Below, in pieces: positions 24,475 through 33,184 of a DNA stretch of 64,000 nt. Position 1 is the first letter of the stretch, and each line of letters opens with the position of its first letter. Source of the stretch: CAVPTL01 sp963794415 (GTDB lineage: Bacteria; Actinomycetota; Thermoleophilia; Gaiellales; JAICJC01); contig CAWCDI010000001.1 in the NCBI GenBank assembly GCA_963794415.1, positions 434,001 through 498,000 on the forward strand, written 5' to 3'. The notes under the pieces were generated by a model. It saw only the letters and a program-made list of their open reading frames with translations. It made no database searches and was not told where the DNA came from. The translations under genes and the position numbers were made by a program.

Positions 24475-26198
24475 GCGAGCTGATCATCCGCGGCCACCCC
24501 GCCTCGCCGGGGGCCGCGGTCGGTAGCGCCTGGAAGCAGACGCACGCCGCGGCCGTGAGCGCGGGCACCCCCGAGGAGGAGTGCGAGCGCGTGAACCTGG
24601 GCCTCTCCCTGGCCCAGAAGGAGCTGGCCGACCTGGCGGCGCAGCTGCACGCCGACGGGCACTCGGCCGACGCAGAGATCGTCGAGACCAACCGGATGAT
24701 GGCCGCCGACAGCGGGCTCGTATCGGCCGCGCTCGAGGCGGCGCGAAACGGCGTGCCGGCCGCGCGCGCCATCGCCGAGGCGGCCGAGCCGCACGTCGCG
24801 GCGCTCGCCGGGCTGGAGGATCCCACCCTGGCGGCGCGGGCCGCCGACCTGAAATCGATCGCGCGGCGCGCCGGTGACCTGGCCGAGGGCGGTGGCGCCG
24901 AGCCGCCGCACGGGGCGATCGTCGTGGCCGACGACCTGGGCCCGGGCGACGTGGCCGCATGGGTCGGAAACGTCGCGGGGATCGTGCTGGCGGGCAGCGG
25001 CAGCACCGCGCACGCAGCGATCGTGGCCCGCTCGCTGGGGATCCCGCTGGTCACCGGCGGAGGAGATGACGTGCTCTCGATCTCGGCGGGTGAGGAGATC
25101 GCCGTGGATGCCGATCGCGGCCTCGTGATCCGGGAGATGGATGCGGGCACCCGCGAGCGCCTGCAGCACCGCATCGCGCTCGCCGTCGCAGAGGCCGAGC
25201 AGGCCCGCAGCGAGCGCTCCGAGCCCGCCGTCACCACCGACGGCCGGACGCTTCGGCTGCTGGGAAACGCCGGGACGGTGGCCGAGGTGCAGGCGGCGCT
25301 CGAGGCCGGGGCGGAGGGCATAGGCCTGCTCCGCAGCGAGCTGGCGTTCCTCGAGGCGGCTGCGTGGCCGGACGAGGAGGCCCACGTCGCGGCGCTTCGG
25401 CCGATGCTCGAGCTGCTCGCCCACCGCGTGGCAACCGTGCGCACCCTTGACTTCGGCGGCGACAAGACGCCTGCATTCCTCGTGGGCTCCGGCGTCGAGA
25501 ACATGCTCGGCCCGCGCGGCATTCGCCTCGGCCTGGTGCATCCCGAGACCGCGCTCATCCCGCAGCTTCGCGCGCTCCTGCGCGTGTCCGGGGATGCGAT
25601 CCTGCGCATCCTCGTGCCGATGGTGACCGACGCCGCCGAGATCACCGCCGTGCGCGAGATCGTCCGTGCCGCCCGTGACGAGGTCGCCCCCGGCGCTCCC
25701 GATCCGCTGGTGGGCGCGATGATCGAGGTGCCTGCCGCGGCGCTCAACGCCCACAGCATCGCGCGGCGCTGCGACTTCCTCTCGATCGGCACCAACGACC
25801 TGGTGCAGTACACGCTGGCGATGGATCGTCAGAACTCCGATGTGGCCGAGCGGGCGGTTGCCTACCACCCCGCGGTCGTCCGGCTGGTGGCGCGGGTGGT
25901 CACGGCCGCCCACGCCGCCGACATCCCCGTCGACGTCTGCGGCGAGTCGGCCGGCGACCCCGAGATGCTGCCGCTCCTGGTGGGACTCGGGGTGGACGAG
26001 ATCAGCGTCTCGCCGGCGCGGATCGCCGCGACGCGCAGGATGATCCGCTCGCTGTCGGTTCAGGCAGCCCGTCGGGCGGCTGCCGACGCGCTCTCGGCCG
26101 ATACCGCCGCCGACGTGGCGGCGATCTCCGTCAAAGCGCTCGGCGTTACCTCAGGAGAGGTTCTCGAGCAGGCCGGCGACCGTGTCGAGAGCATCTGA
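24471..26198 (+). CDS. ptsI: PTS enzyme I (phosphoenolpyruvate-protein phosphotransferase) linked to dha
   Basis: A 575-residue enzyme I. The phospho-accepting His181 is in GSTAHAAIVA; the C-terminal PEP-binding barrel has VRTLDFGGDKTP, FLSIGTNDLVQYTLAMDRQN and DVCGESAGDPE. It starts the PEP to HPr to DhaM to DhaL phosphate relay. It is slightly divergent from housekeeping EI, fitting a dedicated copy. The ATG overlaps the dhaL stop. The last 48 bp overlap the reverse HPr gene tail to tail. Confidence 0.92.
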   Translation: MSELIIRGHPASPGAAVGSAWKQTHAAAVSAGTPEEECERVNLGLSLAQKELADLAAQLHADGHSADAEIVETNRMMAADSGLVSAALEAARNGVPAARAIAEAAEPHVAALAGLEDPTLAARAADLKSIARRAGDLAEGGGAEPPHGAIVVADDLGPGDVAAWVGNVAGIVLAGSGSTAHAAIVARSLGIPLVTGGGDDVLSISAGEEIAVDADRGLVIREMDAGTRERLQHRIALAVAEAEQARSERSEPAVTTDGRTLRLLGNAGTVAEVQAALEAGAEGIGLLRSELAFLEAAAWPDEEAHVAALRPMLELLAHRVATVRTLDFGGDKTPAFLVGSGVENMLGPRGIRLGLVHPETALIPQLRALLRVSGDAILRILVPMVTDAAEITAVREIVRAARDEVAPGAPDPLVGAMIEVPAAALNAHSIARRCDFLSIGTNDLVQYTLAMDRQNSDVAERAVAYHPAVVRLVARVVTAAHAADIPVDVCGESAGDPEMLPLLVGLGVDEISVSPARIAATRRMIRSLSVQAARRAAADALSADTAADVAAISVKALGVTSGEVLEQAGDRVESI

Positions 26199-26435
26199 GG
26201 CGCCCTCACCGGCGGTCTCGACCTCGACGGCAGACCCGCCGGTGGCGCCCAGCGCCAGCACCTGCAGGATGCTCTTCGCATCGGCCTCGCGGCCCAGCGC
26301 GCGCAGGGTGACAGAGGCCGTCAGCGGGCCGGCGGTGCGCACCAGGAGCCCCGCGGGGCGGGCGTGCAGATCGACGCCCTCGGGCAGCGTGACCGTGCGG
26401 GTCAGCGCGCCGTTTGCATCAGAGCTTTCGGACAT
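26151..26435 (-). CDS. ptsH: HPr family phosphocarrier protein
   Basis: A 94-residue HPr with active-site His24 in VDLHARPAG. The HPr kinase serine region (about 53-58, ADAKSILQVL) is also present, though no HPr kinase gene is seen. Ribosome site AGGAGG (26442-26447) is 6 nt from the ATG. It overlaps the end of dhaM by 17 nt, so the two are translated together. The 3' end is antisense to the end of ptsI. Confidence 0.93.
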   Translation of the reverse strand: MSESSDANGALTRTVTLPEGVDLHARPAGLLVRTAGPLTASVTLRALGREADAKSILQVLALGATGGSAVEVETAGEGASDALDTVAGLLENLS

Positions 26436-26823
26436 TCCATGCCTCCTGGGCTGCTGCAACGACGCCGTCGAGATCGGCGCCGATCGATGCGGTCACGGCG
26501 GCGGCAACCGTGCCTTCCACCAGAGGCGCGTCCACCAGGCGCGCGTCGATGCCCTCGACCATGCCCTCGGCGAGGACCGCCTTGATGCTCAGAAGCGCGC
26601 TTCCGAGGTCTGCCAGCACCGCGACGCCGGCGCCGCTATCTGCTTCCTTGATGGCCTCTGCGATGAGATCGCCGTTCGTGCCCAGCGTGCCCTCGGGCCC
26701 GCCGCCGGCAGGAATGATGGCGACGCTGTCGCCGGCAACCTCTTTCGCCAATGCGGCCAGGCCCTCCGCGATTGCCGCGGAATGAGAAACCAGCACAAGC
26801 CCCGGCGAGCTGCCATCAGACAT
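26419..26823 (-). CDS. dhaM: DhaM, EIIA-type phosphotransferase subunit of dihydroxyacetone kinase
   Basis: A 134-residue EIIA-mannose-like domain. His14 in LVSHSAAIAEG takes phosphate from HPr and passes it to the ADP of DhaL. Unlike fused DhaM proteins it has only this domain, with HPr and EI as separate genes alongside. TAGAAT lies 6 nt upstream of the ATG, so the mRNA is predicted to be leaderless. Confidence 0.93.
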   Translation of the reverse strand: MSDGSSPGLVLVSHSAAIAEGLAALAKEVAGDSVAIIPAGGGPEGTLGTNGDLIAEAIKEADSGAGVAVLADLGSALLSIKAVLAEGMVEGIDARLVDAPLVEGTVAAAVTASIGADLDGVVAAAQEAWNVRKL

Positions 26824-26829
26824 GAGAAG

Positions 26830-26858
26830 ATTCTACAATGTCGAACGCGGTTCGACAA
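26830..26858 (-). promoter_or_regulatory. dhaM promoter with perfect 7-3-7 operator between -35 and -10
   Basis: Reading the minus strand, TTGTCG (26858-26853) and TAGAAT (26835-26830) are 17 nt apart. The perfect inverted repeat GTCGAAC-GCG-GTTCGAC (26840-26856) fills the spacer. The core CGAAC-N3-GTTCG is the same as at the dhaK promoter, and the IclR gene starts 26 nt beyond, so autoregulation is likely too. Confidence 0.75.
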
Positions 26859-26881
26859 CCACGACGAGGTGGTGACGTAGA

Positions 26882-27640
26882 GTGGCAATCCAGTCGATCG
26901 AGCGAGCTGCCGCGATACTCCGGGCGCTGGCCGGCGGCTCGCGGCGGCTGGGCGTCTCCGAGCTGAGCGAGCGGCTCGGACTGGCCAAGGGCACGGTGCA
27001 CGGATTGCTGCGCGCGCTGCAGGCCGAGGGGTTCGTGGAGCAGGATCACGACACCGGCAAGTACCAGCTCGGCGGCTCGCTGCTGCAGCTGGGAAACATC
27101 TACCTCGACGTGAACGAGCTGCGCGGCCGCGCGCTCGCCTGGTCGGACAACCTGGCCATTCGGTCGGGTGAGGCGGTGCGGCTCGGCACCGAGCACGACG
27201 GCGGTGTCCTCATCATCCACCACGTGTTCCGGCCCGACAACACGCTGCAGATCCTCGAGGTGGGGGCGCACCTGCCGCTGCACGCCACGGCGCTCGGCAA
27301 GGTGCTTCTGGCCTATCGGGAAAACGATCTCCCGCCGCTCGAGGCAGACGACCTGCCGCGGCTGACGCGCGAGACCATCGTCGATCCCGCCGAGCTCGAG
27401 ACGATGCTCGCGGAGGTGCGCGAGACCGGCACCGCCTCCGAGCGTGAGGAGGCCGTCATCGGCGAGGCATCCGTCGCCGCTCCCGTCCACGACCGGCGCG
27501 GCCTGGTGGCCGGCGCGATCGGCGTGGTGGGGCCGGTCGAACGCATCTTCGACGGCGATAGCCCCCGGCTCGACCTGGTGAGCCACGTGCGCGAGGCCGG
27601 CCGCGCGATCACCCGCGACCTGGGCGGAACGAGGCGCTAG
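26882..27640 (+). CDS. IclR family transcriptional regulator of the dha module
   Basis: A 252-residue regulator. The winged helix-turn-helix is at about residues 18-50 (LGVSELSERLGLAKGTVHGL), followed by the IclR effector domain (HHVFRPDNTL, HATALGKVL). Effectors in this family are small metabolites, so dihydroxyacetone or a glycolytic intermediate is a reasonable guess. Two identical-core inverted repeats in the flanking dhaM promoter and the distal dhaK promoter are the expected targets. The start is GTG 26882. Confidence 0.9.
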   Translation: MAIQSIERAAAILRALAGGSRRLGVSELSERLGLAKGTVHGLLRALQAEGFVEQDHDTGKYQLGGSLLQLGNIYLDVNELRGRALAWSDNLAIRSGEAVRLGTEHDGGVLIIHHVFRPDNTLQILEVGAHLPLHATALGKVLLAYRENDLPPLEADDLPRLTRETIVDPAELETMLAEVRETGTASEREEAVIGEASVAAPVHDRRGLVAGAIGVVGPVERIFDGDSPRLDLVSHVREAGRAITRDLGGTRR

Positions 27641-27673
27641 CGAGGTGGCGCCGGCTCGCGGTGCTCATTAACG

Positions 27674-27711
27674 GCTCGGGGCGCCGGCGGTGTTCGGCCG
27701 GCGCCCCGAGC
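27674..27711. terminator. 15-bp perfect hairpin between the IclR and Tad genes
   Basis: Arms 27674-27688 and 27697-27711 are exact reverse complements with an 8-nt loop. A second weaker stem GAGCC/GGCTC follows. There is no T-run; it separates two convergent genes and may stop both. Confidence 0.65.
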
Positions 27712-27742
27712 TCGATGAGCCGCCCCCCGGCTCAACCTTGGG

Positions 27743-28963
27743 CTACCCGTTGATTCGCGAGGTGCCCGCTGCGAGATCCGCGCTGATCGCGAGGAAGATC
27801 GTGGAGAGCTGCGACGGGTTGGGCTGCGCGTAGTAGTTGCTCGGGTCGCTCGCGATCGCCTTGAGCGCCGCCACCGACTGGATGCCGGGCTTCTCGGGCG
27901 TGTCCTGCTCGCCTGCGGTCTGGCCTCCGACCTTCGCGCCCTTGCCGGCGTAGCACGGATCCTGTCCTGCGCCGCCGATGTCGTAGGCGATGGAGTACAT
28001 CAGCACCTTGTTCTGCTTGCTCGCCGCGGCGATGTTGACTGCCGTCCCGCAGGGGTTGGTGCGGTAGGGCGAGGTCGCGGGCAGGTACGTCGGGCCGGCG
28101 TTGGCCGCGCCGTCGGAGAGGATGATGATCACCTTCTGCACGCCGGGCCGCCCGTCCTTGTTGAGCTCTGCCTGAGCGGCATCGAGTGCCGATGCGTAGC
28201 CCGTGTCGCCGCCGGCCTGGACGCAGTTGAGGGTGGAGATCAGCTGCGAGTTCGGGTTGAGGCTGACGTTGCCGTTCACCATCGTGCCGTAGGTGTTTGA
28301 GAGCGGCACCAGCAGGTAGGTATCGGTGGGCTTGCTGTAGTCCTCATCGGGAGCGTTGCAGGCCGAGTTCGAGGTGGGAGCCGGCGGCAGCACCGCGAGG
28401 CCGATGTTGTCGAGGCCGGTGTCCATCGTGCCGAGGAAGGACGTGATGCCCGCCTGGGCGTCGTCCAGCTTGGTGCCCTTCATCGAGCCGGTGCGGTCGA
28501 GCACGATCATGATGTCGAGCGGCACGCCGCCACACGGCGAGCACGCCTGGGCGTGGACGGTCACGGGAATCGTGTTGATGCCGATCACGCGCAGGAAGTT
28601 GGTGCTCACGTTGGCGCTCTCGGTCACCTGCACGGTGTTGGCCGGGTCGCAGAACTTGGGAGACGTGACGCAGTTGGTCACGCTCGAGATGGTCACCGGC
28701 CCGGAGCCGATGATCTGGTTCTTGCCGCCCGGCGCCGAGCTGTACTGCGTCGCGTAGCTGGTGGCCGAGCCGGTGTTCGGAAGCTGCTGCGCGCCGGATG
28801 CGGCGGCGGCGTCGGCCGAGGCCTGGAGGGCGGTCTTCACCCGGTAGGCGTTGCCGATGTCGAGGACCATCCCGCAGATCACGATCAGCGTGAGCATGAA
28901 GACGACGATGAGGGGCAGCGTCTGGCCCTTCTCGTTACGGAGTCGTTCGGTGTAGGCGTGCAT
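27743..28963 (-). CDS. TadE/TadG-like pilus-assembly protein with VWA domain
   Basis: A 406-residue protein. Residues about 15-36 form a membrane helix after NEKGQTLPLIVVFMLTLIV, a TadE/G-type signature with a pseudopilin-like N-terminus. The rest is a von Willebrand A domain with MIDAS DRTGSM at about 160 and DGAANAG. It should be a membrane-anchored, extracytoplasmic protein in Flp/Tad pilus assembly or cell-envelope adhesion. ATG 28963 has the AGAGG ribosome site. The rest of a tad locus is not in the window. Confidence 0.78.
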   Translation of the reverse strand: MHAYTERLRNEKGQTLPLIVVFMLTLIVICGMVLDIGNAYRVKTALQASADAAAASGAQQLPNTGSATSYATQYSSAPGGKNQIIGSGPVTISSVTNCVTSPKFCDPANTVQVTESANVSTNFLRVIGINTIPVTVHAQACSPCGGVPLDIMIVLDRTGSMKGTKLDDAQAGITSFLGTMDTGLDNIGLAVLPPAPTSNSACNAPDEDYSKPTDTYLLVPLSNTYGTMVNGNVSLNPNSQLISTLNCVQAGGDTGYASALDAAQAELNKDGRPGVQKVIIILSDGAANAGPTYLPATSPYRTNPCGTAVNIAAASKQNKVLMYSIAYDIGGAGQDPCYAGKGAKVGGQTAGEQDTPEKPGIQSVAALKAIASDPSNYYAQPNPSQLSTIFLAISADLAAGTSRING

Positions 28964-29130
28964 CGGGGTTCCTCTCGGGCGAAACCATCGGGAGAGCCGG
29001 CGGGGGGGCGAATCTTCTGAGTCCGGCAACCACTCGAGTGTCCGCGTGCGGACGGGCGCTGAAACTCCCCCGGCAGGGGGATTCAGCGAACGCCGTTGCG
29101 GCCGAGGGCCAGACGCCGCGCACCGGTGCG

Positions 29131-29149
29131 TTGGTAGGCTGAGCCAATG
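29131..29149 (+). promoter_or_regulatory. TTGG-TAGGCT-CCAATG leaderless promoter module, copy 1
   Basis: TTGGTAGGCTGAGCCAATG covers the -10 TAGGCT (29135-29140), a 6-nt spacer and the moxR ATG at 29147. The sequence differs by one base from that at 35193-35211. TTGG and CCAA make a small dyad over the predicted start. Confidence 0.6.
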
Positions 29150-30052
29150 CCCGAGGCGCCACCCGTCGAACAGCTGATGCAGTCGCTCGCAGAGCACCAC
29201 TATCTGGCCGACCGCGGCCTGGCGACGGTGCTCTCGCTCTCGCTGGCGCTCGAGAAGCCGCTGCTCCTGGAGGGCGAGGCGGGGGTGGGGAAGACGGAGC
29301 TCGCAAAGGTGCTCGCAGAGGTCGAGGGCGCGCGCCTGATCCGCCTGCAGTGCTACGAGGGCATCGACGTGGCACACGCGCTCTACGACTGGAGCTATGC
29401 CCGTCAGCTCCTCTACATCCGCACCCTCGAGGTGTCCTCCGGCGGCGCCGGAGGCAGCGCGGAGCAGACGCTGGCCGAGCTGTTCGGGCCCGAGTTCCTC
29501 GAGCGCCGGCCGTTGCTCGACGCCATCCAGAACGACGACCCGGTGGTGCCGGTGCTCCTCATCGACGAGATCGACCGCGCCGACGACGAGTTCGAGGCGT
29601 TCCTGCTCGAGCTGCTCTCCGACTTCCAGGTGACGATCCCCGAGATCGGCACCATCCGCGCAGAGCACCGCCCGCGGGTGATCCTCACCTCCAACCGCAC
29701 GCGCGAGCTGCATGATGCGCTGCGCCGGCGCTGCCTCTACCACTGGATCGGCCACCCCGACGTGGCCCGCGAGATCGCGATCGTGCGCGCCCGGGTGCCC
29801 GGCGTTCCCGAGCGCCTGGCGGCGCAGGCCGCGGCGTTCGTCGCGCGGCTGCGCACCGCCGAGCTTGCGAAGGCTCCCGGCGTGGCCGAGACCATCGACT
29901 GGACGCAGGCCCTGGTCGCCCTTGGCCAGAGCGAGCTCACTGCGGCCAACGTCACCGACACGCTGGGCACCGTGGTGAAGGATCACGAGGATCTCGGCCG
30001 GGTGCACCAGCTGGGCGTCGAGGCGCTGGTGGCGGAGGCCGTCCAGGCGTGA
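29147..30052 (+). CDS. MoxR-type AAA+ ATPase
   Basis: A 301-residue ATPase with Walker A EGEAGVGKTE (about 42-51), Walker B LLIDEID (about 142-148) and the sensor asparagine in LTSNRTREL. MoxR proteins work with a VWA partner as a metal-cofactor chaperone or protein-remodelling pair; the partner follows directly with a 4-nt overlap. A TAGGCT -10 is 6 nt from the ATG. Confidence 0.88.
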   Translation: MPEAPPVEQLMQSLAEHHYLADRGLATVLSLSLALEKPLLLEGEAGVGKTELAKVLAEVEGARLIRLQCYEGIDVAHALYDWSYARQLLYIRTLEVSSGGAGGSAEQTLAELFGPEFLERRPLLDAIQNDDPVVPVLLIDEIDRADDEFEAFLLELLSDFQVTIPEIGTIRAEHRPRVILTSNRTRELHDALRRRCLYHWIGHPDVAREIAIVRARVPGVPERLAAQAAAFVARLRTAELAKAPGVAETIDWTQALVALGQSELTAANVTDTLGTVVKDHEDLGRVHQLGVEALVAEAVQA

Positions 30053-31171
30053 GCACGCCCTCCGGCGCGGCGGTCGTGGCCAGGCTGGTGGGGTTCGGGC
30101 GGGTGCTGCGGGCCGACGGCGTCGAGGTGGGCCCCGGCCGGCTGCAGGACGCCCTCCGCGGCCTCGACCTGGTGGATCTCACCAACCGCGCCGAGGTCTA
30201 CCACGCGCTTCGCTGCACGATGGTGTCGCGCCATGACGACATCGCGCCGTTCGACGCCGCCTTCGCCGGATACTGGGATCGCGCGGCGGAGGGCGACGAG
30301 GCCGAGCTCTCGCTGCACCCGCCGAGCCCGGCGGCGGCGCAGCAGCGCGGCCGAAACGAGGTCGAGCCCGACGAGGACGACCATCAGCCGCCGGTGAGTG
30401 CCGCCTACTCGGCGGCGGAGCTCCTGCGGCGGCGCGACTTCGCCGAGATGAGCACGGAGGAGCTGCTCGCCTGCCATGCGGCCATGGAGCGGCTCTCGCG
30501 GTCGCAGCCGATGCGGGTGTCACGGCGCCTGCGGCCCGCTCCCAACGGCCGCGTGCTCGATCAGCGGCGCACCCTTCGCGCGGCGATGCGCACCCAGGGG
30601 GTGCCCGTGCAGCGCGCCTGGCGCGAGCGCAAGACCGTGCCGCGAAAGCTCGTGTTCCTGTGCGACGTGTCGGGGTCGATGGAGCCCTACGCCCGGGCAA
30701 TGGTGATGTTCCTGCAGGCGATGACCCAGGCCGGCCGGCGGGTGGAGGCGTTTGCCTTCGGCACGCGGCTCACGCGGCTCACCCCGTACCTCGCCGGCCG
30801 CGATCCGGCCGCGGCGCTTCGGGTCGCGGCCGAGGCGATGCCCGACTGGGGCGGCGGCACGCGCATCGGCGAGTCGATCGCCGCCTACAACTCTCGCTAC
30901 GGGCGCTCGCGGGCTCACCCGCGGTGCGATCGTCGTGATCATGTCGGACGGCTGGGAGCGGGGCGGCCTCGATCAGCTCGATACCGAGATGGCCCGCATC
31001 GCGCGCGCCGCCCACCTCGTGGTGTGGGTGAACCCGCTCAAGGGCCACAGCGGGTTCGAGCCGCTGGCGGGCGGCATGCGCGTGGCGCTCAGGCACTCCG
31101 ACGTGTTCCTGGAGGGCCACAACATGGACGCGATCGGGTCGCTGGCGGGGGTGCTCGCGGCGGTCAGCTGA
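30049..31171 (+). pseudogene. VWA domain protein (CoxE-like), frameshifted
   Basis: Two frames give one CoxE/DUF58-like protein of about 373 residues. The first frame runs through the MIDAS motif CDVSGSM and stops making sense after AAYNSRYGR; the second picks up RGLTRGAIVVIMSDGWERGG to VLAAVS. One extra base lies at about 30907. GTG 30049 overlaps the MoxR stop (GTGA). MoxR plus CoxE-like pairs mature metal-hydroxylase and other complexes; here they are 10 kb from the molybdenum hydroxylase operon. Its stop is inside TCAGCTGA with the opposite stop. Confidence 0.8.
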
Positions 31172-32293
31172 TGCAGTTGCCGGTGCTGACCGTGTGCGAC
31201 GTCCCGCTTGCGACCTGCGCGCGGATGGCGCTCAGCGGGACGCCGAAGCCGCCCTCGCCCTGGGTGTCTGCGGCAAACATCATGGCCACCACCTTGCCGG
31301 AGGTGTTGATCGACCGGCCCGCCGGAGTCGCCGTGCTTCAGGTTGCCGCGAAGCGGCACCACCGCGCGTGCGTGCACGTGGCTTCCGTAGGCGTTGGGCG
31401 TGATCACCGTGACCGGGTTTCCGGCGCGGCCCGGCCGCACGGTCAGCGGCCCGTTCTCGGGATAGCCCACCAGCCCGACGTTCCCGCCGCTGGGATCGTG
31501 CGCGGCCAGCGGGAGGGGCCGCAGGTGCATGCCCTGGACGCGCAGGACGGCGATGTCGTCGTCGGCCGAGATCCCCACCACGCGGGCCGTGGCCTGGAAC
31601 TTGCCCCAGTAGACCTTGGTGTCGCGCTCACCCGCCACGACGTGGGCGTTGGTGACCACCAGATTCTTCTCGATGACCCAGCCGGAGCCCTGCACCACCA
31701 GGCCGCAGGCCTCGCCCTCGACCTTCACGACGCTCTGCTTCGCGAGCCGCGCGGGCACGGCGCCGGGCGTCGGCGGGGGGAGCGAGCGGTCGGCCAGCGA
31801 CGGGATCACCGGCAGCGGATCGAACTGCGCGAGGGCACTCAGCACGGTGGATGCGGGCACGGCCTTCAGGAGCACCGGCAGGATCTCGGAGTCCTGCACG
31901 TCGTTGCGAAGCCCCAGCACCGGCTGCTGCACCGCGACGACTGCCGCCAGCCAGACCAGGGCGATCCCGAAGATGGCGCCTACCGCCAGGCCGCCGGCAG
32001 TGTCCACGGTCTCGAGCGGCCCGCGCAGTACGTGGTGGCGGATCTGCCCCGCGGCCGTGCCCGCGAGCGCCTGGGCGACCAGGCCGACGACAAGCGCTGA
32101 GACCATGGTCGACCTCGGGCAGCCATGGGGACGCGCTTCCGGAGGCGAGCAGATGAGGGGCGAGCCGGGAGCCGATCACCGCGCCGACGATGAAGCCGGC
32201 GAGGCCGAGCGCGTTTGCCACCAGTCCTCTGCGGGCGCCCTGGAAGCACGAGAAGGCGATCCAGGCGACAGCAATCAGATCGAGCAATGTCAC
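31164..32293 (-). pseudogene. MarP-like membrane serine protease (CvpA plus trypsin domains), two frameshifts
   Basis: Assembled over three frames, this is a CvpA-like four-helix membrane domain (from VTLLDLIAVAW) joined to a trypsin domain with NAHVV (His), DDDIAVL (Asp) and GDSGGPV (Ser), as in the acid-resistance protease MarP. Frame breaks are at about 32107-32108 (extra C in GACC of the minus strand) and about 31310 (extra base before NTSGKVVAMM). GTG 32293 is 6 nt from TATCTT. Repairing both shifts yields about 375 residues, a normal MarP length. Sequence error is likely given the intact remainder. Confidence 0.75.
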
Positions 32294-32344
32294 AGGAGCA
32301 AGATACCGCCCTCGGCGGTCGGGTGTGTGTGCGACACTGCAGGG

Positions 32345-33184
32345 ATGGACTTCGTGCGCTACGAACACATGCCAAAGCTCAAGCGGCCGACCATGGTGGC
32401 GGCCTTTCGCGGCTGGAACGATGCCGGCGGCTCGGCCAGCCTGGCTGCGGGCTTCCTGCGGTCCATCACCGACGCCGACCGGTGCGCGGTGATCGACTCC
32501 GACCCGTTCGTGGACTACCAGCAGACCCGGCCCACGGTGCAGATCGTCGAGGGCGACCAGCGGCGCATCGACTGGCCCACTACCGAGGTGCACGCAAGCG
32601 CCGAGCACGACCTGCTCGTCGTCATCGGCACCGAGCCCAACCTGCACTGGCGCGACTTCGCGACCACCGTGGTCGATGTCGCCGAGCAGTTTCACGCGCG
32701 CCTGGTCATCACCATGGGCGCGCTTCTGGCCGACACGCCGCACACGCGGCCGGTGCCGGTCTCGGCCAGCGCGTCCGACCCCGAGATGATGGCCGAGCAC
32801 GACCTGAGCCCCTCCACGTACGAGGGCCCCACCGGCATCGTCGGCGTCATCCACAGCGCGTGTGACGACGCCGGCATCCAGTCGGCCAGCCTCTGGGCGG
32901 CCACGCCGCACTACATCTCGGCCACGCCCAACCCGCAGGCCGCCGTCGCGCTCCTCGAGAAGCTCTCCGACCTGGTGGGCACCCCGCGGCCCACCGGCGA
33001 GCTGCAGGCCGCAGCCAGCGAGTACGCGCTCCGGGTGGCCTCTGCGATCACGGACGATCCCGACATCGCCGGCTACGTCGAGCAGCTCGAGCAGCAGGTC
33101 GATTCGCAGGATGCGCCCACGGGCGACGAGCTCGCGGCCGACTTCGAGCAGTACCTCCGAGAGCAGGCCGAGGGCGAAGAGTGA
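32345..33184 (+). CDS. PAC2 family (proteasome assembly chaperone-like) protein
   Basis: A 279-residue protein with the PAC2 opening VAAFRGWNDAGGSAS and the later IVGVIHSACDDAGI and SLWAATPHYISATPNP. Actinobacteria with proteasomes commonly carry it, though its role in bacteria is uncertain. GACACT is 6 nt before ATG 32345. The thioredoxin overlaps its stop (GTGA at 33181). Confidence 0.87.
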   Translation: MDFVRYEHMPKLKRPTMVAAFRGWNDAGGSASLAAGFLRSITDADRCAVIDSDPFVDYQQTRPTVQIVEGDQRRIDWPTTEVHASAEHDLLVVIGTEPNLHWRDFATTVVDVAEQFHARLVITMGALLADTPHTRPVPVSASASDPEMMAEHDLSPSTYEGPTGIVGVIHSACDDAGIQSASLWAATPHYISATPNPQAAVALLEKLSDLVGTPRPTGELQAAASEYALRVASAITDDPDIAGYVEQLEQQVDSQDAPTGDELAADFEQYLREQAEGEE

